From Roseiflexus sp. (GTDB taxonomy: Bacteria > Chloroflexota > Chloroflexia > Chloroflexales > Roseiflexaceae), in NCBI GenBank assembly GCA_025055265.1, contig JANWXL010000574.1, positions 1 through 32,345 of the forward strand: 32,345 nt of DNA, read 5' to 3'. Positions 18,074 through 24,750 of the stretch are shown here, piece after piece. The notes under the pieces are model-generated. The model ran no database searches. It was not told where the DNA came from and saw only the letters and a program-made list of their open reading frames with translations. The translations under genes were made by a program, and so were the position numbers. Numbering within the stretch: the stretch's first letter is position 1; the number at the start of each line of letters is the position of its first letter.

Positions 18074-18251
18074 CCTGCAACCTTCCGCTGTTACACTTCC
18101 ACTTTCGCGCCTTCGCACGTGCGACCTTCCCCTGGTGCGCCTGCCGCTTTCACACCTTTGCACCTGCAACCTTCCGCTGTTACACTTTCACTTTCGCGCC
18201 TTCGCACGTGCGACCTTCCCCTGGTGTGCCTGCCGCTTACGCGCCTTCGAT
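18074..18251. repeat. Two-copy tandem repeat, 89-bp period
   Basis: cctgcaaccttccgctgttacactt(c/t)cactttcgcgccttcgcacgtgcgaccttcccctggtg(c/t)gcctgccgctt at 18074 and 18163. Confidence 0.9.
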
Positions 18252-18268
18252 GGTCTTTGAGAAATTAA

Positions 18269-18356
18269 TCCGCTATAGCCCCGTCCAGCCCGCGAAGGCG
18301 GGCTTCGCAACCGTAGCCCGCGACTTCAGGCGCCGGGCGGATAGGCGGATAGCGGA
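18269..18356 (+). repeat. MITE/REP-like element copy A with 8-bp terminal inverted repeats
   Basis: tccgctat ... atagcgga ends; internal hairpin agcccgc-gaag-gcgggct; related sequence in opposite orientation at 23161-23244. Confidence 0.7.
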
Positions 18357-18414
18357 ATATATATTCAAAGTCCATTGCACCTTCAGCCTCTTGCCATGCG
18401 CCTCTTACCTGGTT

Positions 18415-18450
18415 AAAAGCGACTGGCGCCGGCGGGGGTGCCGACGCCAG
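18415..18450 (-). terminator. Rho-independent-like terminator for the candidate ncRNA
   Basis: Minus strand CTGGCGTCGGC-ACCCCC-GCCGGCGCCAG then TCGCTTTT. Confidence 0.5.
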
Positions 18451-18569
18451 CATCACGTGGCTTGGGGGGCGGCCACCGTGGGTCTGGGCTCAGTCGGGCG
18501 GCGTCTGTACGCTACGGCAAACGCGGCTCTCCGCCAACCGCCTTTGCCCAACCCGACAGTCCGTCGACC
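18415..18569 (-). ncRNA. Candidate structured non-coding RNA of unassigned family
   Basis: Minus strand: -10-like TATACT (18581-18576), then stems GGCAAA/TTTGCC with GCGG/CCGC, GTCGGG/CCCGAC and GTGGC/GCCAC, ending in an 11-bp GC-rich hairpin followed by TCGCTTTT. Confidence 0.35.
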
Positions 18570-18645
18570 GCTATAAGTATACCACCGTCATGCCGCAGTG
18601 CGGCATTGCGAAATCACAACTCTAGGTTAAGTATTATGACGCGCC

Positions 18646-18717
18646 GCGTAACGGAACGTTCACAGTATGCCAGCGCTGCGCGCAGCCGCATAACGCACTG
18701 CGTAACGGAACGTTCAC
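18646..18717. promoter_or_regulatory. Paired direct repeats gcgtaacggaacgttcac (54-bp spacing), candidate operator
   Basis: Identical 18-mers at 18646-18663 and 18700-18717, each containing the palindrome GAACGTTC, upstream of the flavodoxin-like gene. Confidence 0.5.
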
Positions 18718-18808
18718 TGCTGGTTGCCAGACTGCGCCAACACGGTAACAGGGCTGTGGTATGCTCAAGGCGAGCACAACGACGTGCGAATACAACGAGG
18801 TGCGAGCC

Positions 18809-19285
18809 ATGAGAGTTTTGATTGTCTATGCATCCTGGTTTGGACACAATCGCGAAGTCGCCAGAATGATCGCTGAGCGCCTGTCACCGTATGCTTCGCA
18901 CGTTATCTGCGCGCCGGTAACCTCTGTAACTGCCAGCGATACCATAGGGTGTGACCTGCTGGTGCTGGGAAGCTTCACCCATGCCCACCACGCCAGCTGG
19001 CGCCTGCGGCATCTGGTCGAAACCATTCCAGAGCGCCGCCTCAAGCGGATGGCAATTGCAGTCTTCGGCACCCAAACCGTCGACGAACGACCGAGCAGCA
19101 TCGATGATCTGGTGAGCACACTGGCTGAACGAGGCGCGCGGTTGGCTGTCCCCCCGCTCAGGGTCATCCTTCCGGCGCCGGATTTCGTACCATGGTCAAG
19201 GATCACGCCTGAAGAACGCGCCAAGATCGACGCATTCGCACAGGCGCTGGCGCATCAACTGGAACCTGAAACAATGAGTCGATAA
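18809..19285 (+). CDS. Flavodoxin-like domain protein
   Basis: MRVLIVYASWFGHNREVARMIAERLSPYASHVICAPV...CDLLVLGSFTHAHHASWRLRHLVE; flavodoxin-like FMN-loop context. Confidence 0.75.
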   Translation: MRVLIVYASWFGHNREVARMIAERLSPYASHVICAPVTSVTASDTIGCDLLVLGSFTHAHHASWRLRHLVETIPERRLKRMAIAVFGTQTVDERPSSIDDLVSTLAERGARLAVPPLRVILPAPDFVPWSRITPEERAKIDAFAQALAHQLEPETMSR

Positions 19286-19474
19286 GGAACATTTGCTGGG
19301 TCAACACGGTAGAGGCAGCGCGGGCTCTGCCGTTCGCTCATACGAGCAATGGGCGCCAGGTAAGCGCTAATCGCGGATACCTGCACGATGCCCCCCAGCG
19401 CGCGCCAGTCGTTCTCTTACATCTTCACGGCGCGCCAGAGCGCAACGATGCGCTTCCCGGCACAAGATACAACA

Positions 19475-20509
19475 ATGCTGAGATCAACTGACATTACACG
19501 TGTGTTGTCCCATTACGATCTGGGACCGATCGAAGGGATCACTGCCACAGGTCATGGGTTTGTCAATGAAACGGCCGTTGTCGTGACGCGATGCGGACGG
19601 TTCGTGGTACGGCGTAACCACTATCGCTTCTCGCTTGCGTCGGTACGTTACCGTCATCACCTGATCGAACACCTTTGCCAGCGATCGTTTCCCACGGCTC
19701 GTCTCATTCCGAACAAAACCGGTTCAACGATGACCATCATCGATGGACGGATCTACGAAGTGCAGGAGTATGTGCACGGAACCGACTTCGATCCGGGTCG
19801 TCCAGGCCAGATCGTGGACGTGGGCGCGACACTCGCCTGGTACCATCAGGCAGTCGTGGATCTCCCGCCGCCGGGCGACGCGACAGTGCCCCGGTATGCG
19901 CCAGCACGCATCACCTCTCTGACCGAGACATTGTACGAACGCGACGTCATGGGGGAACTGCACGCCGACCTCGCCTGGTACGACGGGCGGGCGTCGGCGT
20001 TGCGCGCCGCTCTGCCGGATCAGGCCTATGAAGCGCTGCCACGGGTGCTGATCCACGGCGATATGCATCCGGATAATGTGCGATTCGTCGGTGACCGGGT
20101 TGTGGCATTGCTCGACTTCGATCAGGTTGAGCGAGATGCGCGCATTGTCGATCTGGCGGATGCGCTCGTCGGGTTTGCAACCCGGGTCATGCCGTCGGAA
20201 ACGACCTCGTGGGGCGTTTTTCAGGGTCCGCTGGACATTCCGCAGGCAGTCAACCTGGTGTGCAGTTATGGGCGCATCGCGCCGCTGCTGCCAGGTGAAG
20301 TCGCTGCGCTGCCTGTGCTGATTGAAGTGCTCTGGCTGCGCGGTGAACTCGGGCGGGTCATTTCAACGCCTGAGGGAGCGCCCGATTACCACGCAGCCGT
20401 GCTGGCGCAGGGCAGGCGCCTCTCGGAGTGGATGCAGCAGCACGCACGGATGCTTATCGATCACTGGAACGAAGCGACGATTGGCCGCGTAGGCGCGCTC
20501 GCGGCGTAA
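19475..20509 (+). CDS. Aminoglycoside phosphotransferase / ThrB-SrkA-like kinase family protein
   Basis: YEALPRVLIHGDMHPDNVRFVGDRVVALLDFDQVERDARIVDLADAL; APH catalytic HGDxxxxN and DFD motifs. ORF extends to 19388 upstream; start uncertain. Confidence 0.85.
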   Translation: MLRSTDITRVLSHYDLGPIEGITATGHGFVNETAVVVTRCGRFVVRRNHYRFSLASVRYRHHLIEHLCQRSFPTARLIPNKTGSTMTIIDGRIYEVQEYVHGTDFDPGRPGQIVDVGATLAWYHQAVVDLPPPGDATVPRYAPARITSLTETLYERDVMGELHADLAWYDGRASALRAALPDQAYEALPRVLIHGDMHPDNVRFVGDRVVALLDFDQVERDARIVDLADALVGFATRVMPSETTSWGVFQGPLDIPQAVNLVCSYGRIAPLLPGEVAALPVLIEVLWLRGELGRVISTPEGAPDYHAAVLAQGRRLSEWMQQHARMLIDHWNEATIGRVGALAA

Positions 20510-20511
20510 GG

Positions 20512-20695
20512 ACGAGAGGCGAGAGGCAAGAGGGCTGAAGGTTGAAGGTGGGAAGGTTGCAGGTGGTCGCTGAACGTTGAATGTTGCACGTTGAACGTGG
20601 GAAGATTTCCTAACCCTTAACCCCTAACCCTTGAACCGGTTCTCGGTTCTCGTAACCCCTGCTCTCCACTCCCCACTCCCTACTCCCTAACCCTT
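20512..20695. repeat. Composite heptameric array (GAGAGGC, GAAGGTT, GTTGAAC, TAACCCC, GGTTCTC, CTCCCTA units)
   Basis: e.g. gaacgtt gaatgtt gcacgtt gaacgtg; ctctcca ctcccca ctcccta ctcccta; cctaacccttaacccctaaccctt. Fills the intergenic gap between convergent genes. Confidence 0.85.
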
Positions 20696-21106
20696 CGCTT
20701 CCAACTCCACCATCCGCCGAAACAGATCACTTTCGGTAATGACCCCGATCACGCGCCCCTCTTCGACGACCGGAACGCCGCCGATGCGATGGCGCAGCAA
20801 TAGCTGGGCGACGGCGATCACAGGATCATCGGGACCCACAGTGATGACATTGCGAGTCATAAAATCGCGTAACGGGAGATCGGCGACGCGATGGTAGAGG
20901 TTGTACTGCCGCATATCGTGAACGTGCGAGTCGGAGATCCGGTTGATGTCGCCTTCGGTGACGATCCCCACCAGGCGACCGTCGCTATCAATAACAGGAA
21001 GGCGACGCACGCGATGTCTGTGCATCAACCGTCGCGCTTCGGGGAGCGTTGTTGAGTCAGAAACGCAGATTGGCGGCTGGCTCATCCAGTCACGTACTGT
21101 ATCCAT
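20687..21106 (-). CDS. Dual CBS-domain protein
   Basis: MDTVRDWMSQPPICVSDSTTLPEARRLMHRHRVRRLPVIDSDGRLVGIVTEGDINR...DPVIAVAQLLLRHRIGGVPVVEEGRVIGVITESDLFRR; stop codon lies in the heptamer array. Confidence 0.93.
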   Translation of the reverse strand: MDTVRDWMSQPPICVSDSTTLPEARRLMHRHRVRRLPVIDSDGRLVGIVTEGDINRISDSHVHDMRQYNLYHRVADLPLRDFMTRNVITVGPDDPVIAVAQLLLRHRIGGVPVVEEGRVIGVITESDLFRRMVELEAKG

Positions 21107-21160
21107 AGACTCAGCGTTTCCGCCCTGGTTTGCAGTTTGTTCTACCCACAAACCAGCGTA

Positions 21161-21469
21161 CTAACCCCAATGGATGCCGCTCTCGGAAGCATTGACCAGT
21201 TTGCCGTTGCGGTCGAAGAGCAACCGTACCGAATGCCGCACCGGACAGTCGATGATCGGGCAACGACCCGCAGCAGCATCCTCAGGAGGCACGTCGTATG
21301 GGCATCCATTTGCGCGGCACTGCTCAATTGAAACGGCGTATCTCGGTGATCCGGGTGGGCCGTCGAGCGTGTGGATGCGCAGCGGCGCATCTTTCAACAC
21401 CGGTTGATGCTCGCTCAGATATGCGCGCGCGACTTTGATGAGCGGATGCTGACGTTTTCTGCGTGGCAT
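21161..21469 (-). CDS. Small cysteine-containing hypothetical protein, 102 aa
   Basis: MPRRKRQHPLIKVARAYLSEHQPVLKDAPLRIHTLDGPPGSPRYAVSIEQCRANGCPYDVPPEDAAAGRCPIIDCPVRHSVRLLFDRNGKLVN; codirectional and 55 bp upstream of the CBS gene. Confidence 0.7.
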   Translation of the reverse strand: MPRRKRQHPLIKVARAYLSEHQPVLKDAPLRIHTLDGPPGSPRYAVSIEQCRANGCPYDVPPEDAAAGRCPIIDCPVRHSVRLLFDRNGKLVNASESGIHWG

Positions 21470-21539
21470 AGACTCGCCCTCACAGATACAAAAACCATTA
21501 CAGGATGGCGATAGTGTACTTTCTTTGTGGCGATCTCCA

Positions 21540-21608
21540 CGAGAAATCTTCTCGACTAACCGTTATTGTCTCGCAACATTCGATTTGCGAGAGACGAGAA
21601 GGTATGAT
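21540..21608 (+). promoter_or_regulatory. Intergenic palindromes and TATGAT -10 candidate upstream of the histidine kinase
   Basis: cgagaa-atc-ttctcg (21540-21554); tctcgcaa-cattcgat-ttgcgaga (21569-21592); TATGAT at 21603-21608. Confidence 0.45.
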
Positions 21609-21651
21609 ACGATTGTTCATGGTACTGTAGTAGTGTGCGCAAATCAGGTCA

Positions 21652-23118
21652 ATGAAACAGCGTTCCGCCTCCGCAAAGCGACTCAAGCAGCCGATCAACG
21701 GTCAAACGGATGACAGTGCACATCTGCGAGCTGAACTGACGGCGGCATATGCGCGTATTGCCGAACTCGAGGCGCAGATGGCTGCGTCCGCTCAGCGCGT
21801 GAACCTGGCAAATGAGCGCCTGAACGCTATCCTGACAATCAGCGCGGCTTTCCTTATCACGCACGAGATAGATACCATCCTGCAGTTGGTCGTGCGTGAA
21901 GCAGTGCAACTGTTCCCCGGCACAAGCGGTGCGTTGCTGTTTCTGGCGGATCAGGCAGGGATGCGCCTGCGACTGGCGGCAAGCAGCAGCGGTAAGACCA
22001 GCGGGCTCTCCCTGCGCGCCGGGCAGGGTCTGGCAGGGCGTGCGTTCCTTGCTCCGCGCGCAATGCTGGTTGCCGGTCCGGAGCTCGAGGCAGCGCTGAG
22101 TGAATTGAGCGAAGCGCAGCTTGCTCAAAAGAAGAAAGTCCTGGGTTTCTGGCCCCCCGACTGTGCGCTGCTGGCGCCATTGCGCATTGAGGATGCCCGG
22201 CTCGGCGCCCTGGCACTGTACGGCAATCAGAATTCTCATCTGATCCATCCGCGTGATATCCCATTCGTGCAGGCGCTGGCGGATCTGACTGCTGTTGCGA
22301 TTGCGGAACATCGTCAGCGCGCGCGTGCGGCAGCATTGCAGCGAGACCTGGATCAGACGCAGTCGCTGCATGCCGAGGCGCAGGCGCGGCTTAACGCGGC
22401 GCAGGCGCAACTGTTGCAGAGCGCCAAGCTGGCTGCCGTCGGCGAACTGGCAGCCTCGGTGGCGCACGAGATCAACAATCCGCTTTATGCGGCGCGCAAC
22501 AGTCTCTACCTGGTGGAACAGGATATTCCGCCTGATACTCCGCAGCGCCATTTCCTCACGATCGCCCAGAACGAACTCGGACGCATCGCCCGCATCATTA
22601 CGCGCATGCGCGATTTCTATCGCCCGGCGCGCGATGAACTGGAGCCGACAGAGATCAACGATCTGCTGGCGGAAACGATCGAACTGGTGCAGACCCATCT
22701 GCGGCACGGGCAGGTGACAGTAACTGTCAACTTCTGTCCGCACCTCCCTCGCCTGATTGCTCATCCCGATCAGTTGCGCCAGGTTTTCCTCAACCTGATG
22801 CTCAACGCGTGCGATGCGATGCCAAATGGCGGGCAGTTGCACATTGCAACGGAACTCTCCTGCACTCATGATGCCGGTTCACAATACATCGTGATCTCGG
22901 TTCGCGATACCGGCGTGGGGATCAGCCCGGAGCATATGCCGCACCTCTTCGAGCCGTTTTACACCACAAAACCGCAGGGCACGGGGCTGGGGCTGGCGAT
23001 CAGCGCCCATATTGTGACGCAGCACGGCGGTCATATTCAGGTCGAAAGCACGCCTGGCGCCGGGAGCACATTCACGGTTCTGCTACCTGTGGATCGTATG
23101 GGAGAAGAGGGGGGGTAG
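21652..23118 (+). CDS. GAF domain sensor histidine kinase, 488 aa
   Basis: GAF-like N-terminus; HisKA SAKLAAVGELAASVAHEINNPLYAARNSLYLVEQDI; HATPase QVFLNLMLNACDAMPNGG...DTGVGISPEHMPHLFEPFYTTKPQGTGLGLAIS. Confidence 0.95.
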   Translation: MKQRSASAKRLKQPINGQTDDSAHLRAELTAAYARIAELEAQMAASAQRVNLANERLNAILTISAAFLITHEIDTILQLVVREAVQLFPGTSGALLFLADQAGMRLRLAASSSGKTSGLSLRAGQGLAGRAFLAPRAMLVAGPELEAALSELSEAQLAQKKKVLGFWPPDCALLAPLRIEDARLGALALYGNQNSHLIHPRDIPFVQALADLTAVAIAEHRQRARAAALQRDLDQTQSLHAEAQARLNAAQAQLLQSAKLAAVGELAASVAHEINNPLYAARNSLYLVEQDIPPDTPQRHFLTIAQNELGRIARIITRMRDFYRPARDELEPTEINDLLAETIELVQTHLRHGQVTVTVNFCPHLPRLIAHPDQLRQVFLNLMLNACDAMPNGGQLHIATELSCTHDAGSQYIVISVRDTGVGISPEHMPHLFEPFYTTKPQGTGLGLAISAHIVTQHGGHIQVESTPGAGSTFTVLLPVDRMGEEGG

Positions 23119-23152
23119 GAGAACCAAGAACCGAGAACCAGGAAATGAGAAC
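23119..23152. repeat. Heptameric GAACCRA array
   Basis: gaaccaa gaaccga gaaccag gaaatga gaacgaa; reverse complement of the GGTTCTC family; begins right after the histidine kinase stop. Confidence 0.7.
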
Positions 23153-23160
23153 GAAGTCCC

Positions 23161-23244
23161 GCGCCAGCTATCCGCTCACCCGCCTGGCGCATAAAGTCGC
23201 GGGCTACGGAATGCGTAGCCCGCCTGCGCGGGCTATACCGGATC
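23161..23244 (-). repeat. MITE/REP-like element copy B (inverted relative to copy A)
   Basis: Reverse complement contains tagcccgcgcaggcgggctacgcattccgtagcccgcgactttatgcgccaggcgggtgagcggatagc, aligning with copy A at 18269-18356. Confidence 0.7.
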
Positions 23245-23259
23245 TTAATTACGTTCATA

Positions 23260-23341
23260 GGGCGCACTGCCGTGCGCCCCTGCCTGACACCCTTTCACGT
23301 GCAACGTGTGTCACGTGCGCGGGCGCGCCGCTAGCGCGCCC
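23260..23341. repeat. Two REP-like GC hairpins
   Basis: gggcgcac-tgcc-gtgcgccc (23260-23279) and gggcgcgc-cgcta-gcgcgccc (23321-23341). Confidence 0.7.
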
Positions 23342-23618
23342 CTACCTGCAACCTTCGCACCTTCAAACCTATTGCCCCTCGCCTCGGTTACCCCTTCTCA
23401 ACCAAAAATTGCAAATTTGCAACCAGCGTCACAAAGAATCTCTGGTATCGTACCATTTCGATGTTGTGTGATTACAACGCGGAGTTGTCGCCTCACTTTC
23501 CAGGACTCTGTTGCTTTTTGTTATAGTGGCAACGGAGCAACCAGCCAGAACGCGCAGACCATGCGTGACAGGCAGGTTTCCCTTTGACCGTCAGTCGAAC
23601 TATGTCTGGACAGGTATC

Positions 23619-24029
23619 GTGTCGAGTTTGCACCACATTCTGGTTGTCGACAACGATCCGGTTGCCGCGATGGTGACGCAGCAGGGACTGCAACGACTGC
23701 TCGGCAAGGATGTCGAAGTCGCGCTGGCGCCATCGCCGGGAGCAGCCTGGCTGCGCTGCATGCGCGAGTCGGTTGATCTGCTGATCGTTGATCCAAGCCC
23801 TCCCAGTCGTGCGGCAGCCGCGTTGATCAAGGCGCTGCACGACGAACGGCCCCACATTCCGGTCGTCGTGCTGACGGCATACGATACGCCGCGCCTCCGT
23901 GCGCAGATGAAGCGTTTGGGCGTGCGTCACTATCTTGCCAAGCCGGTAGGATTGGCGGAGCTGAAGAATACGGTCAGCGGCGTGCTCGCATCCCTCAACA
24001 ATGTACAGGCGCCGTCGGCGGTGAACTAA
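23619..24029 (+). CDS. Single-domain response regulator (REC)
   Basis: LHHILVVDNDPVAAMVTQQGLQRLL...VDLLIVDPSPPSRAAAALIKALHDERPHIPVVVLTAYDTPRLRAQMKRLGVRHYLAKPVGLAEL; DD, D, T and K residues present. Probable GTG start at 23619. Confidence 0.85.
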   Translation: MSSLHHILVVDNDPVAAMVTQQGLQRLLGKDVEVALAPSPGAAWLRCMRESVDLLIVDPSPPSRAAAALIKALHDERPHIPVVVLTAYDTPRLRAQMKRLGVRHYLAKPVGLAELKNTVSGVLASLNNVQAPSAVN

Positions 24030-24088
24030 GCCAGATCAACCTGTCGGCACGCTGGTCCCCCATCAGGGTCCGGCATGGATCGTCAAAT

Positions 24089-24119
24089 CGTAAGGGCGGG
24101 TCTGAGGCCCGCCCTTACG
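24089..24119. terminator. Strong palindrome between convergent genes, probable bidirectional terminator or REP element
   Basis: cgtaagggcggg-tctgagg-cccgcccttacg, 12-bp perfect stem and 7-nt loop. Confidence 0.55.
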
Positions 24120-24129
24120 GCGCCCGAGG

Positions 24130-24747
24130 TCAGGACGACGCACCGATCATCCCCAGAAAATCGGCGACGGTGAACGCCGGGTTGCGGTGATACTGCGGTT
24201 CGATCACGATGTCGCTGATGCGCCGGTAGAGCGCGGCGCGGGTGCGCACAAGCTGCGGATAGCAGCGCGCCAGCGTCGCTTCCGGCGTTTCGCCGGGGCG
24301 CGGTTGGTACATCCCATTCCAGACTATCGGGCGGGGGCGCGCCAGGTAGTCTTCCAGCAGGCGCATCCGTAGATGGGCGTCGTCCGCAAGGTAGACCATC
24401 GTTGCATGGCGCTTAAGGCGTTCCAGGATCGCGGCGTCAAGGTAGACGATGCTGCCGGTCGTGTCGATAACGATGTTCTCTTCCCCGGCAATACGTTCTG
24501 CAATGTCTTCCATTACTGCATGTTCACAGGCGAGGTAGATGCGTTCGCGCTCAGCGTAGTGCGTCTCGTATGGAAATCCCATCCAGCGCCCGATATCGTA
24601 GACAGTAACGGTGTTGGCGTTGTAGATGGTTCGTAACCGTTCGGCAATCAGGTCATCGCAATGCAGTGCGCGAAATCCGACGTCCGCCAGCCGCGCCGCC
24701 CAGCGCGACTTGCCGATGCCTGCCATGCCGATCAGTCCAATAACCAC
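24130..24747 (-). CDS. P-loop kinase-like protein (shikimate kinase-like fold)
   Basis: MVIGLIGMAGIGKSRWAARLADVGFRALHCDDLIAERL; Walker A GMAGIGKS and CDDLI; lacks the canonical AroK GGG motif (VIDTTGSIVYL at that position). Confidence 0.75.
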   Translation of the reverse strand: MVIGLIGMAGIGKSRWAARLADVGFRALHCDDLIAERLRTIYNANTVTVYDIGRWMGFPYETHYAERERIYLACEHAVMEDIAERIAGEENIVIDTTGSIVYLDAAILERLKRHATMVYLADDAHLRMRLLEDYLARPRPIVWNGMYQPRPGETPEATLARCYPQLVRTRAALYRRISDIVIEPQYHRNPAFTVADFLGMIGASS

Positions 24748-24750
24748 GCG

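Noticed and set aside
18438-18812. 124-aa plus-strand ORF between repeats and the flavodoxin-like gene
   Set aside because: Overlaps the structured-RNA candidate, the paired operator-like repeats and the start of the next gene; no protein-like features.
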